Shown one piece after another: positions 26,601 to 40,552 of a DNA stretch of 64,000 nucleotides. The stretch comes from Chamaelirium japonicum (taxonomy: Eukaryota; Streptophyta; Magnoliopsida; Liliales; Melanthiaceae): assembly GCA_947650365.1 (NCBI GenBank), contig OX393551.1:1198001-1262000 (forward strand), read 5' to 3'. The stretch's first letter is position 1. Every line of letters starts with the position of its first letter. A program made the position numbers and the translations under genes. Under the pieces are notes generated by a model that worked only from the letters and a program-made list of their open reading frames with translations, had not been told where the DNA came from and made no database searches.

Positions 26601-27177
26601 AAATATTAAGAAGTAAAGTTTTGGAATTTAGATTCCTTCTTACTTCACACTTTTTTAATAATTAAATAATAATTAATTTAATTAAAAAAATTATAGTAAT
26701 AATACTATGATAATCATAATAACGTTGAGATGATACTATTGAGAAATAGAGTTTTAGAATTTAGATTCCTTCTTACTTTACAGTTATACCTGTGGCCAAT
26801 GGGCTAGAGTAGGACTTCTTCTCTATTCTCTCTTCCTTTATCTATTCATTCTCTTCTTTCCTTTTCTCTCTCTTCTGTCTTCGTTTTTCTCTTAATTTTC
26901 TTGTGACTGGTCGGCTGGGATCGACATGTTCGTTCTGATAATATGTTATGAGATGGGCAAAAAAAAATGAATTGAGAGATTTAATAATATTATTGAGAAG
27001 TAGAGTTTTGCAATTTAGATTCCTTCTAATTCACACCTATACCCATGGCCAATGAACTGGAGCATGAATTCTTCTCACTTTTTTCTTCGTTTATCTCTCC
27101 ATTCTCTTCTGTCTTCATTTCTCTCTTCGTTTTCTTGTGACTGGTCGGCTGGGCTCGACATGTTTGTGCTGGTGATG
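23657..27177. repeat. TRIM-like units, mixed orientation
   Basis: Forward PBS-like motifs lie near 23,970, 24,422, 24,728 and 25,092; reverse near 25,340, 25,605, 26,535, 26,935 and 27,170. The segment 25,618-25,690 is an inverted copy of the AT scrap seen at about 30,885-30,950 and 36,335-36,395 (AAATAGAAGTCT). A fold-back AT module lies at 24,150-24,250. Nothing gene-like. Confidence 0.6.
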
Positions 27178-27345
27178 TATTATGAGATGGGAGAAAGAGA
27201 GAGCAGTCAAACATGCCCCATCCTAAAGGGGTTGTATATTATTTATAGGGCAATCTTACTTAGGGCCTAAGCAATCTATAGAAAACCCTGATCCATAGGA
27301 GACATCCGACGGTAGATATCCATCCGATCGAACGATCGCATAACA
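27178..27345 (-). repeat. Full 168-bp TRIM-like LTR
   Basis: On the reverse strand it starts TGTTATGCGATCG and ends CATCTCATAATA, with the telo-box, dyad region and TATAAATA in the usual order. It has the same length as the three other full copies. The long AT-rich block lies upstream in its own sense, again via TTACAAC. The TG/CA pair is slightly eroded at the 27,178 end. Confidence 0.6.
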
Positions 27346-28125
27346 GTTGTAATATTTTAAATTTTTATAAAGAAAAATATAAATTATTTTTGAAGCAAAA
27401 AAATTCAGGTACGCCTCATCTTCCTTCTTTACTTTCTATTATTTAATTAATTTAATTAGTTTAATAAATTAAATTTTTAAATAATTAAATAAATATTTAA
27501 TTATCTATATAATTAAATAACTAAATAATTTTAATAATCTATTTATTATTTAAACATTAAAATAAATAAATATTTAATTAATTATTTAAAAAAATATTAA
27601 ATTATTTAAAAAAATATTTTATTATCTATATATTCAAATAATTACATAATAATTTATTTTCATTAATATTTAGTTAATTATAAAATTATTTTATAATTAA
27701 ATTATTTATTTGATTAATTAAATAATCTATTTAATATATTTCTATACTAAATAAGTTTTTAAATATTTAAATAATTGATAAATTATTTAATAATTTCATA
27801 ATAAAATAATATTTTAAGAAATTTCTAGTAAAATAAATAAATAAAGTAATTATATAATTAAATAATTATTTTTTATTTAATAATTTAAATAATTTAATAG
27901 TTACCTAATTTAATTATTTTATAATATAATAGTAATAAATAAATAAAATAATAAATTTAATTAAATAAATAGATAATTAAATAATTAAATAAATTAATTA
28001 TTTTACTAAAATCTTAATTATTATATTATTTAAATTATAAAATTATTTAATAAATATTAATTTAAATAAAAAAATTATTGTAACATTACTATGATAGTTA
28101 TAATAACGTTGAGATAATACTATTG
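27346..28125 (-). repeat. Long AT-rich block
   Basis: Read on the reverse strand it runs from the CTCAATAGTATTATCTCAACG module (28,125 side) through about 650 bp of A/T to the conserved 92-bp pre-LTR stretch (CTTCCTTCTTTACTTTCTA near 27,420 on the + strand). It shows the whole internal-block-to-LTR order in reverse. No ORF. Confidence 0.6.
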
Positions 28126-30509
28126 AGAAGTGGAGTTTTGAAATTTAGATTCCTTTTTACTTCACACCTATACCCGTGGCCAATGGACTGGAGCATGACT
28201 TCTTCTCTCATTATTTATCTCTCCGTTCTCTTCTCTCTTCTTCTTTTTCATCTGTGGAGTTTTGGAATTTAGATTCTTTCTTATTTCACACTTATACCTA
28301 TGGCCAATAGATTAGAGTAGGGATTCTTCTCTCTTCTCTCTTCGTTTATCTCTTCATTCTCTTCTCTCTTCTTCTCTATTCTGTCTTTGTTTCTTTCTCC
28401 GTTTTCTTATGACTGGTCGGCTGGGCTCGACATATTCATACTGATAATATGTTGTGAGATAGGAGAATGAGAGAGCAGTCAAATGTGCCCCACCCTAAAG
28501 GGGTCGTATATTATTTATAGGGTAAGCTTACTTAGGGCCTAAGCAATCTATAGGAAATCCTATTCTATGGGAGAAGAGAGAAGAGAACGGAGAGATTTAA
28601 TTATATTATTGAGAAGTAGAGTTTTGGAATTTAAACTCCTTCTTACTTCACACCTAAACCCTTAGCGAATGGACTAGAACAGGACTTTTTCTCTCTTCTC
28701 TCTTTGTTTATCATTCCATTCTCTTCTCTCTTCTACTCTCTCTTCTGTCTTCGTTTCTCTCTCTGTTTTCTTATGACTAGTCGGCTGGGCTCGACATATT
28801 CATGCTGATAACATGTTATGAGATGGGAGAATGCTTATTAATTATATTTATTTTAATTAATATTTTTAAATATTATAAAGTTTATTATTTCTTTAAATAT
28901 TTAAATAGTATCATCTCAACGTTATTATTTAAATATTTAATTATAAAATATTGCAAAATTATTAAATAATTTATATAAATTTATAAGCATAAAAAGTATT
29001 TTATTTCTCTTCTTCTCTCTTTATTTATTTCTTCTTTCTCTTCTTTCTTCTTCTCTCACTTCTGTGTTCGTTTCTCGCTCTATTTTCTTTTGACTGCTCG
29101 ACTGGGCTCGACATGTTCATGCTATAACGTGTTGAGAGAAGAGAGAAGGGAGAAGAAGAGAGAAACGAAATAAGAGATAAACGAAGAGACAATAAGTATT
29201 GCTCCAGTCCATTAGCCACAGGTATAGGTATAAAGTAAAAAGGAATCTAAATTTCAAAACTCCACTTCTCAATAATATAATTAAATCTCTCCGTTCTCTT
29301 CTTTCTTCTACTATGGATTAGGGTTTCCCATAGATTGCTTAGGCCCAAAGTAAGCTTACCCTTTAAATAATATACGACCCTTTTAGGGTGGGAAATATTT
29401 GACGGCTCTCTATTTCTCCCATTTCATAATACGTTATCAGCATGAACATATCGAGCCCAGCCGATAAGTCACAAGAAAACGGAGAGAGAAACGAAGACAG
29501 AACAGAGGGAAGAAGAGAAAAGAGAATAAAGAGATAAATAAAGAGAGAAAAAAGAAGAAGCCCTACTCCAGTCCATTGGCCACGGGTATAGGTGTGACGT
29601 AAGAAGGAATCTAAATTCCAAAACTTCACTTCTCAATAATATAATTAAATTTATCCGTTTTTTTCTTTCTTCTCCCATAGATTAGGGTTTGACATAGATC
29701 AATTAGGCACTAACTAAGCTACCATATACATAATATATGACCCCTTTAGGGTAGGGCATGTTTGACGGTTCTGTCTTTCTCCCACCTCATAATACGTTAT
29801 CAGCACGAATATGTTGAGCCCAGCTAACCAGTCGTAAGAAAACAAAGAGAGAAATGAAGACAGAAGAGACAGAAGAAGAGAGAAGAGAACAGAGAGATAT
29901 ATGAAGAGAGAAGAGATAAGATGTCCTGCTCTATTCTATTGACCATGGGTATATGTGTGAAGTAAGAAGGAATCTATATTTCAAAACTCCACTTCTATCT
30001 TAGTTTTTCTCTCTGTTTTCTTACGACAGGTTGGCTAGACTTGATATGTTTGTGCAGATAACGTGTTATGAAACAGGAGAAAGAGAGAGTCGTCAAACAT
30101 ACCCCACCCAAAGAGGTTGTATATTATTTAGAGGGTAAGCTTACTTAGGGCCTAAGCAATCTATAGGAAACTCTAATCCATACGAGAAGAGAGAAAAGAA
30201 TAGAGAGATTAATTATATTATTGAGAAGTGGAGTTTTAGAATTTAGATTCCTTCTTACTTCATATCTATACCCATGGCCAATAGACTGCATCCGGACTTC
30301 TTCTCTCTTTTCTCTTCGTTTATCTCTCTGTCCTCTTCTCTCTTCTTCTCTCTCTTCTGTCATCGTTTCTATCTCTGTTTTCTTGTCTCGCCTGGGCATG
30401 ACATGTTTGTGTTGATAACGTGTTGTGAGATGGAAGAAAGAGAGGGCCATCACACATGCCACACCCTAAAGAGGTCATATAAATATTAAGAAATAGAGTT
30501 TATCTCTTT
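28126..30509. repeat. TRIM-like units, mixed orientation
   Basis: Reverse PBS-like motifs lie near 28,440, 28,800, 29,120, 30,058 and 30,412; forward near 29,440 and 29,800. An AT scrap at 28,830-29,010 has the ATAGTATCATCTCAACG module. Translations in several frames give the recurring repeat peptide pattern only. Confidence 0.6.
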
Positions 30510-33500
30510 ATTTTCTTCTCTCTTTTGTCTTCGTTTCTCTCTTAATTAAATAATTATATTATTTAATAAATTATTAAGGTAGAAGAGAGAACAGAACGGA
30601 GAGATAAACAAAGAGAGAAGGGGAGAAGAAGTCCTACTCCAGTCCATTGGCCACGGGTATAGGTATAGAGTAAGAAGGAATCTTAATTCCAAAACTCTAC
30701 AGACGAGAGAGAAGAAGAGAGAAGAGAAGAGAGAAGAGAGAGAAGAATAGAGAAGAGAATGTAAAGATAAACAAAAGGAGAAGATACAAGAAGTCCTGCT
30801 CCAATCCATTGGCCACGGGTATAAGTGTGAAGTAATAAGGAATCTAAATTCCAAAACTCTACAAAAGAGAAAGAAGATAAGAACAGACTTCTATTTAATT
30901 ATTAAATCTAGAGATATTTATATTATTTTATTTAGGTTCTCTTCTCTCTTCTCACAACACATTATCGACACGAACATGTCGAGTCCAACCAACTAGTCAC
31001 AAAAAAACGAAGAAAGAAATAAAGACAAAAGAGAGAAAAAGAGAGAAAAAAATAGAGAGATAAACGAAGATTAAGAGATTAGAAGTCCTTCTCCAGTCCA
31101 TTCGCCACGAGTATAGGTGTGAAGTAAAAAGGAATCTAAATTCCAAAACTCCACTTCTTAATATTTATACGACCCCTTTAGGATACAGCACGTGTGCCGG
31201 CTCTTTATTTCTCCCATCTTATAATACGTTATCAACACGAACATGTCATGCCCAACCGACCAGTCATAAGAAAATGGAGAGAGAAACAAAGACAGAAGAG
31301 AGAAGAGGACAAAGAGATAAATAAAGAGACAATAAATAAGAAGTCCTGCTCAAGTCCATTGGCCACGGGTATAAGTGTGAAGTAAGAAAGAATCTAAATT
31401 CAAAAACTCCATAAAAAAAAGAGAAGAAGAGAGAAGAGTAAGAAGAGATAAATGAAGAGACAAGAGAGAAGAATTCCTACTCTAATCCTTTGTCCATGGG
31501 TATAGGTGTGAAGTAAGAAGGAATCTAAATTCCAAAACTTCACTTCTGGCCTTGTTTCTCTCTCTGTTTTCTTATGACTGGTCAGCTGGGCTCGATATAT
31601 TCGTGCTGATAACGTGTTGTGAGATAAGAGAAAAAAAGAGCCTCAAATGTGCCCCACCCTAAAGGGGTCATAAATTATTTATTATTTATAGGGTAAGCAT
31701 ACTTAGGGCCTAAGCAATCTATGGGAAACCCTAATCCATGGGAAAAGAGAGAAGAGAATGGTGAGTGTAAATTATATTATTGAGAAGTGGACTTTTGGAA
31801 TTTAGATTACTTCTTACTTCACACCTAGGCCCATGGTTAATAAACTAGAGCAGGACTTCTTCTCTCTTCTGTCTTCGTTTATCTCTTCGTTTTCTTCTTT
31901 CTTGTTGTTTCTCCTCTGCCATCATTTCTCTCTCTGTTTTCTTGTGACTGATCGGCTGGGCTCGATATGTTCATGCTGATAACATATTGTGAGATAGGAG
32001 AAAGAAAGAGACATCAAATATGCTCTACCCTAAAGGGGTCATATAAATACTGAGAAGTTGAGTATTGGAATTTAGATTCCTTCTTACTTTATGCCTATAT
32101 CCATAGCCAATGGCATAGAGCAGGACTTCTTCTCTCTTCGTTTATCATTTTGTTCTCTTCTTTCTTTTTCTCTCTCTTCTGTCTTCGTTTCTCTCTCCGT
32201 TTTTTCTTCTCTCTTTTTCTCTCTTTTATGTCTTCGTTTCTCTCTCCGTTTTTTCTTCTCTCTTTTTCTCTCTCTTCTGTCTTTGTTTCTCTCTCCGTAT
32301 TCTTATGACTGGTAGGCTGTGCTCGACATATTCGTGCTGATAACATATTGTGAGGTAGAAGAAAGTAAGATCGATCAAATATGCCCCACCCTAAACGGGT
32401 CATATAAATATTAAGAAATGGAGTTTTGTAATTTAGATTTCTTCTTACTTTACACCTATACCTGTTACTATAATTTTTTTAATTAAATTAATTATTTAAT
32501 TAAAATAAAGAGAGTTTTGGAATTTACTATGATAATTATAATAACATTGAGATCATACTATTGAGAAATAGAGTTTTGGAATTTAGATTCCTTCTTACTT
32601 CACACCTATTCCCATGGCGAATAGACTGGAGCATGACTTCTTATCTTTTCTCTCTTTATTTATCTCTCCATTTTCTTCTTTTTTCTACTCTCTTTTGTCT
32701 TCATTTCTCTCTCCGTTTTCTTGCGACAAGTCGGCTGGGCTCGACATGTTCGTGCTGGTAACGTATTGTGAGTTAGAAGAAAGAGAGAGCCATCAAACAT
32801 GCCCCACCCTAAAAGGGTCGTATATTATTTATAGGGTATGCTTACTTAGGACCTTAGCAATCTATGGGAAACCCTAATCCATGGGAAAAGAAATAAGAGA
32901 ACGGAGAGATTTAATTATATTATTGAGAAGTAGAGTTTTGGAATTTAGATTCCTTCTTACTTCACACCAATACCCTTGGCGAGTGGATTGGAGTAAGACA
33001 TCTCTCTTCTCTCTTCATTTATCTTTTTGTTCTCTTCTCTCTTCTCACAACACGTTATCAGCACGAACATATCGAGCCCAACCGACCAGCCACAAGAAAA
33101 CGGTGCGAGAAACGAAGACAGAAGAGAGAGAAGAAGAGAGAAGAGAACGGAGAGATAAATAAAGAGAGGAGAAGAGAAATAAAATATTATTCATGCTCAT
33201 AAATTTATATAAATTATTTAATAATTATGTAATGTTTTATAATTTAATATTTAAATAATAACATTGAGATGATACTATTTAAATATTTAAAGAAATAATA
33301 TTCTTTATAATATTTGAACAAATATTAATTAAAATAAATAAAATATATAAGTAATCTCCCATCTCACAATACGTTATCAGCATGAACATGTTGAGCCCAG
33401 CAGACGAGTCACCAAAAAACAAAGAGAAACGAAGACAGAAGAGAGAGAATGAGAGAGAAGAGAACGGAGAGATAAACAAAGAGAGAAGAGAGAAGAAGTC

Positions 33501-34064
33501 CTGCTTCAGTCCATTCACCACGGGTATAGGTGTGAAGTAAGAAGGAATCTAAATTCCAAAACTCCACTTCTTAATAATATAATTAAATCTCTCCATTCTC
33601 TTCTCTCTTCTCCCATGGATTAGGATTTCCTATAGATTCCTTAGGCATTAAGTAAGCTTACTCTATAAATAATATATGACCCCTTTAGGGTGCGGCATAT
33701 ATGACGGCTCTCTTTTTCTCCCATCACATAATATGTTATCAGTACGAACAAGTTAAGCTCAGCCAACCAATTACAAAAAAATGATGAGAGAAACAAAAAC
33801 AGAAGAGAGAGAAGAAGAGAGAAGAGAACAAAGAGATAAATGAAGAGAGAAAAGATAAGAAGTCCTGCTCCAGTCCATTTGCCATATGTATAGGTGTGAA
33901 TTAAGAAGGAATCTAAATTCCAAAACTCATAAAAGATAAGAATAAGAGAGAAGAGAACGGAGTGATAAATGAAGAGAGAAGAGAGAAAAAGTCCAGCTCA
34001 AGTCCATTGGCCACGGGTATAGGTGTGAAGTAAGAAGGAATCTAAATTTCAAAACTCCACTTCT

Positions 34065-34971
34065 CAATAGTATCATCTCAACGTTATTATGATTATCATA
34101 GTAATGTTATTATAATTTTTTTTAATTAAATTAATTATTTATTTAATAATTAAATTATTTAAATAATTTAATATTTATGGTTTTCATAAAATAATTAATT
34201 TTTTTAACTTATTTAATTATTTTAATTATTTATTTTTTATTATATTATTAAATAATTAAATTATGTACCAATTTAATTATTTTAATTATTAAATAAAGAA
34301 ATATTGATTTAATTATAAAATTAATTAATTATTTTATTTTATTAGTTATTTCATAAAATATTATTTTATTTTGAAATAGTTAAATAATTAGTCAATTATT
34401 TAAATATTTAAAAACTTATTTAGTAAAGAAATATATTAAATAAATTATTTAATAAAATAAAAAATAATTTAAATATTAATTAATTTTATAGTTAAATAAA
34501 TAATAATAAAATTAATTATTATGTAATTAAATAATTATATAAATATTTTATTAAATTATAAAATATATATTGAAATTAATAAAAAAATTATTTATTTATT
34601 TAAATAATAAAATTAAAAATAAATTATATAACTATTTACTTATTATTTAAATAATTAGTTAATTATTTGAATATATAAATAATAAAATATTATTTAAAAT
34701 AACATTATATTTTTTGAAGTAATCAAATAAATATTTATTTATTTGAATATTTAAATAATAAATAAATTATTTAAATAATTTTGTTATTTAATTATATAAA
34801 TAATTAAATATTTATTTAATTATTTAATTATTTAGTTATTTAATTATTTAATTTATTAAACTAATTAAATTAATTAAATAATAGGAAGTAAAGAAGGAAG
34901 ATGAGGTAATCTGAATTTTTATTTTAAAAATAATTTATATTTTTCTTTAAAAAAATTTAAAACATTACAAC
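34065..34971 (+). repeat. Long AT-rich block (copy A)
   Basis: It begins CTCAATAGTATCATCTCAAC, continues GTTATTATGATTATCATAG, then about 750 bp of almost pure A/T, and ends with AATAGGAAGTAAAGAAGGAA and ACATTACAAC abutting the LTR. It is the most complete of the blocks and shows the order internal end, AT block, LTR. No ORF. Confidence 0.65.
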
Positions 34972-35197
34972 TGTTCTAAGATCATTCGAGGGGATGGCTA
35001 TCCACCATCTGATCTCTTCTATGGATTATGGTTTCCTATATATTGCTTAGGCCCAAAGTAAGGTTACCCTATAAATAATATACGACCCCTTTCCCATAAA
35101 TTGCTTAGACCCTAAGTAAGCTTACTCTATAAATAATATATGACCCTTTTAGGGTGGGACACGTTTGACAACTCTTTTTTTTTCCTATCTCATAACA
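34972..35197 (+). repeat. TRIM-like LTR with duplicated TATA region
   Basis: Starts TGTTCTAAGATC, ends CTATCTCATAACA, then CGTTATCAGCACGAAC. It is 226 bp rather than 168 bp because a segment of about 58 bp (dyad, TAAGCTTA, TATAAATAATATAC) is present twice in tandem, with TATA boxes near 35,071 and 35,131. The same duplication is found in the paralogue at 40,328. Confidence 0.6.
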
Positions 35198-35395
35198 CGT
35201 TATCAGCACGAACATATCGAGCCCAGCCGACCAGTCATAAGAAAACGGAGAGAGAAATGAAGACAGAAGAGAGAGAAGATGAGAGAAGATAACGAAGAGA
35301 TAAACGAAGAGAGAAAAGAGAAGAAGTCCTGCTTTAGTCCATTGGCCACGGGGATAGGTTTGAAGTAAAAAGGAATCTAAATTCCGAAACTCCAC

Positions 35396-35949
35396 TTCTC
35401 AATAATATAATTAAATCTCCCCATTCTCTTCTTTCTTCTACCTCACAATATTTTATCAGCACAAAAATATCGAGCCCAACCGACCAGTCATAAGAAAACG
35501 GAGAGAGAAACGAAAATCAAAGAGAGAGAAGAAGAAAGAAGAGAACGGAGAGATAAACGAAGAGAGAAGAGAGAAGAAGTCCTGCTCCAGTCCATTGGCC
35601 ATGGGTATAGGTGTAAAGTAAGAAGGAATCTAAATTCCAAAACTCCACAGAAAAGAGAGAAGCAAAGAGAAAAGAACAGAGAGATAAATAAAGAGAGAAG
35701 AAAGAAGAAGTCCTGGTCCAGTCCATTATCCACGGGTATAGGTGTGAAGTAAGAAAAAATCTAAATTCCAAAACTCCACTTATATCTTTATATATCTTTT
35801 CATTATCTTTTCTCTTCTTTTCTCTTTTCTGTGTAGTTTTAGAATTTAGATTCCTTCTTACTTCATACCTATACCCATGGCTAATGGACTAGAGCAGGAC
35901 TTCTTCTCTCTTCTCTCTTTTTTTTTTATTAATCTCTCTGTTCTCTTCT
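35396..35949 (+). repeat. Unit fragments between the two 4.9-kb copies
   Basis: A forward PBS-like motif (CAATATTTTATCAGCACAA, near 35,455) and two GA-rich internal regions, followed by a reverse internal fragment from about 35,780. Not shared with the junction at 40,757, so it marks the spacer between the duplicated segments. Confidence 0.5.
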
Positions 35950-38900
35950 CTCTTCTTCTTTCTCTTCTGTCTTAGTTTTTCCCTCAATTAAATAATTATA
36001 TTATTTAATTAAATTTTTTAGTTAGAAGAGAGAAGAAAACGGAGAGATAAACGAAGAGAAAAGGGCAAAAGTAGTCTTGCTCCAATCTATTGGCCAAGGG
36101 TATAGGTGCGAAGTACGAAGGAATCTAAATTCCAAAACTTCATAGAAGAGAGAGAAGAAAAGAGAAAAAACGGAGAATAGAGAAGAGAGAGAAGAATCGA
36201 GAAGAGAATGTAGAGATTAACAAAGAGAGAAGAGAGAAGAAGTATTGCTCTAGTCCATTGGCCACAGGTATAGGTATGAAGTAATAAGGAATCTTAACTC
36301 TAAAACTCCACAGAAGAGAGAAGATAAGGGCAGACTTCTATTTAATTATTAAAACTAGAGAGATTTATATTAATTTATTTAGGTCCTCTTCTCTTTTCTC
36401 ACAACATGTTATCAGCACGAACATATTGAGCCCAACCGACTAGTCACAAGAAAATAGAGAGAGAAACAAAGATAAAAGAAAGAGAAAAAGATAGAAGAGA
36501 ATGGAGAGATAAACGAAGAGGGAAGAGAGAAGAAATCCTGCTCCAATCCATTGGCCATGGGTATAAGTGTGAAGTAAGAAAGAATCTAAATTCCAAAACT
36601 CCACTTCTTAATATTTATACGACCCCTTTAGGGTAGGGCACGTGTGATGGCTCTCTCTTTCTCCCATCTCATAATACGTTATCAGCACGAATATATCGAG
36701 CCCAGTCGACCAGTTATTAGAAAATAGAGTGAGAAACGAAGACAGAAGAGAGAGAAGAAGATAGAAGTGAACGGAGAGATAAACAAAAAGAAAAGAAAGA
36801 AGAAGTCTTGCTTCAATCCATTGGCCATGGGTATAGGTGTAAAGTAAGAAGGAATCTAAATTCAAAAAATGAACAGAAGAGAGAGAAGAAGAGGAAAGAG
36901 AATAGAGAGATAAATAAAGAGAGAAAAAGAAAAAGTCCTACTCGAATCCAAAACTTTACTTATATCTTCGTTTCTTTCTCCGTTTTCTTACGACTGGTCA
37001 GCTGGGCACGACATGTTCGTACTGATAACATATATTGAGATGGGAGAAAGAGAGAGCTATCAAATGTGCACCACCCTAAAGAGGTCATATATTATTTATT
37101 ATTTATAGAGTAAGCTTACTTATGGTCTAAGCAGTCTATGGGAAATCATAATCCATAGGAGAAGAGAGAGGAGAAAGGAGATATTTAATTATATTATGGA
37201 GAAGTAGAGTTTTGGAATTTAGATTACTTCTTACTTCATACCTAGACCTCTGGCCAATGGACTGTAGTAGGACTTCTTCTCTCTTTTCTCTTCGTTTATC
37301 TCTCTGTTTTTTTCTATTTTGTTCTCTCTCTTCTGTTTTTTCTCTATCTCCGTTTTCTTATAACTGATCGGCTAGGCTCGACATGTTCATACTGATAACG
37401 TGTTGTGAGATAGGAGAAAGAGAGAGCCGTCAAATATGCACCACCCTAAAGGGGTCGTATAAATATTGAGAAGTTGAGTTTTTAAATTTAGATTCTATCT
37501 TACTTCACACCTATACTCATGGCTAATGGACTAGAGCAGGACTTCTTCTCTCTTCGTTTATCTCTTTATTCTCTTCTCTCTTCTTTTCTCTCTTCTGTCT
37601 TTGTTTTTCTCTCCGTTTTCTCTTCTCTCTTCTTCTCTTTCTTCTGTGTTCATTTCTCTCTCCATTTTTATTTGACTGGTAGACTGGGCTTAATATGTTC
37701 ATTCTGATAACATATTCTGAAGTGGAAGAAAGAGAGAGCCATCAAATGTGCCCCACCCTAAAGGGGTCATATAAATATTGAGAAGTAGAGTTTTGTAATT
37801 TAGATTCCTTCTTACTTCATACGTATACCCATGGCTAACGGACTGGAGCAGGATTTCTTCTCTTTTCGTATTGATAATATTACTATAATTTTTTTAATTA
37901 AATTAATTATTTAATTAAAATGAAGAGAGTTTTGGAATTTACTATGATAATCATAATAACTTTGAGATGATGCTATTGAGAAGTGGAGTTTTGGAATTTA
38001 TATTCCTTCTTACTTCACACTTATACCCATGGCGAATGGACTGGAGTAGGACTTCTTTTTTCTTTTCTCTTTATTCATACTAATAACAAATTATGAGATG
38101 GGAGAAAGAGAGAGCCATCAAACATGCCCCACTATAAAGAGATCATATTTATTTATAGGGTAAGCTTACTTAGGGCCTAAGCAATCTATGGGAAACCCTA
38201 ATCCATGGGAGAATAGGGAAGAGAACGGAGATATTTAATTATATTATTGAGAAGTGGAGTTTTGGAATTTAGATTCCTTTTTACTTCACTCATATACCCG
38301 TGGTGAATGGACTGGAGTAAGACTTCTTCTTTTTTCTCTCTAAATTGTTCTTTCCGTTCTCTTCTCTCTTCTCACAATACATTATCAGCACGAACATATC
38401 GAGCCTAGCCAACCAGTCACAAGAAAATGGTGCAAGAAACGAAGACAAAAGAGAGAGAAGAAGAGAGAAGAGAATGGGGAGATAAATAAAGAGAGAAGAA
38501 GAGAAATAAAATATTTTTTTTGCTTATAAATTAATATAAATTATTTAATAAATATAAAATGTTTTATAATTAAATATTTAAATAATAAAATTGAAATGAT
38601 ACTATTTAAATATTTAAAGAAACGATACACTTTATAATATTTAAAGAAATATTTATTGAAATAAATAAAATAAATAAAATATATAAGCAATCCCCCATCT
38701 CACAATACGTTATCTGCACGAACATGTCGAGCCCAATGGACCAGTCATTAAAAAATAGAGAGAGAAATAAAGACAGAAGAGAGAGAAGAAGAGAGAAGGA
38801 GAGAGAAGAGAACGAAGAGATAAATGAAGAGATAAGAGAGAAGAAGTCTTGCTCCAGTCCATTTGCCACGGGTATAGTTGTTAAGTAAGAAGGAATAAAA

Positions 38901-39394
38901 ATTCCCAAACTCCACTTCTCAATAATATAATTAAATCTCTCTATTCTCTTATCTCTTCTCCCATAGATTACGGTTTCCTATAGATTGCTTAGGCCCTAAG
39001 TAAGCTTACTTTATAAGTAATATACGACCCCTTTAGGGTGGGGCATGTTTGACGGCTCTATCTTTCTCTTATCTCATAATATATTATCAGTACAAATATT
39101 TCGAGCCCAACCGACCAGTCACAAGAAAATAGAAAGGAAAACGAAGACAGAAAAGAGAGAAAAAAACGAAGAGATAAACGTAGAGAGAAGAGAAAACAAG
39201 TTCTACTCTAATCCATTGGCCATATATATAGGTGTGAAGTAAGAAGGAATCTAAATTCCAAAACTCCACAGAAGAGAGATAAGAAAAGAAGAGAACGGAG
39301 AGATAAATGAAGAGAGAAGAAGTCCTACTCAAATCCATCAGCCACAGGTAAAGGTGTGAAGTAAGAAGGAATATAAATTCCAAAACTCCTCTTC

Positions 39395-40327
39395 TCAATA
39401 GTACTATGTCAACGTTATTATGATTATCATAGTAATATTACTAAATTTTTTTTAATTAAAATAATAATTTATTTAATTATTAAATAATTTAATATATTAA
39501 ATAATTTAATAATTTAATTTTTAATAAAATAATTAAATTTTTTACTTATTTAATTATATAGTTATTTAATTAAACTTATTTATTTATTATTATTATTATA
39601 TTATTAAATATTTAAATTAGCTAACTATTTAATTATTTAAATTATTAAATAAAGAAATAATAGTTTAATTATATACTTACTTAATTTATTTATTTTCATT
39701 GGTATTTCTTAAAATATTATTTTATTATTAAATAATTAAAAAATTAATCTAATATTTAATTATTTAAAAACTTATTTAGTGAAGAAATATATTAAATAGA
39801 TTATTTACAAAAACAAATAAATAATTTAATTATTAAATAATTTTATAGTTAAATAAATAATAATAAAATAAATTATTATGTAATTAAATAATTAAATCAT
39901 TAAATAATTATTTTATTAAATTATGAAATTTTAATTAAAATTAATAAAAAAATTAATTATTTAATTAAGTAATAAAATAAAAAATAATTAAATAACTATT
40001 TACTTGTTATTTAAATAATTAGTTAATTATTTGAATATATAAATGATAAAATATTTTTTAAATAACATAATATTTTTTTAAATAATCAAATAAATATTTA
40101 TTTATTTTAATATTTAAATAAAAAAAATTATTTAAATAATTTAGTTATTTATTTATATGGATAAATAAATATTTATTTAATTATATAATTATTTAATAAT
40201 TTAATTTATTAAACTAATTAAATTAATTAAATAATAAGAAGTAAAGAAGGAAGATGAGGTACACCCAAATTTTTTACTTTAAAAATAATATATATTTTTC
40301 TTTAAAAAAAAATTAAAACATTACAAC
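39395..40327 (+). repeat. Long AT-rich block (copy B)
   Basis: Paralogue of 34,065-34,971. Begins CTCAATAGTACTATGTCAAC and ends with AATAAGAAGTAAAGAAGGAA and ATTACAAC at the LTR. Small indels against copy A. No ORF. Confidence 0.65.
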
Positions 40328-40552
40328 TGTTATAAGATCGTTCGATAGGGTGGCTATCCACCGTCGGTCCTCTCCCATTGATTAGGGTTTCCCATAGATT
40401 GCTTAGCCCTAAGTAAGCTTACCGTATAAATAATATACGACCCCTTTCCCATAGATTACTTAGGCCCTAAGTAAGCTTACCCTATAAATAATATACGACC
40501 CCTTAAGGATAGGACACGTTTGACAGCTTTCCCTTTTTTCCATCTCATAACA
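40328..40552 (+). repeat. TRIM-like LTR with duplicated TATA region (copy B)
   Basis: Starts TGTTATAAGATC, ends CATCTCATAACA, then CGTTATCAGTACAAA. Two tandem copies of the dyad plus TATAAATAATATACGACC segment. Sharing the duplication with copy A shows that it predates the 4.9-kb segmental duplication. Confidence 0.6.

Larger units (their letters stand above)
30510..35395. repeat. 4.9-kb segmental duplication, copy A
   Basis: It contains in order: TTAATTAAATAATTATATTA, GA-rich units, the AAATAGAAGTCT-type scrap (reverse complement), units with GCACGTGTG in the LTR, ATTATTTATTATTTATAGGG, a fold-back AT module (32,464), an AT scrap with TAAAATATTATTCATGC (33,180), a long AT block (34,065) and an LTR with duplicated TATA (34,972). 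The same series occurs in the same order at 35,950-40,757, offset by about 5.34-5.45 kb. Confidence 0.7.
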
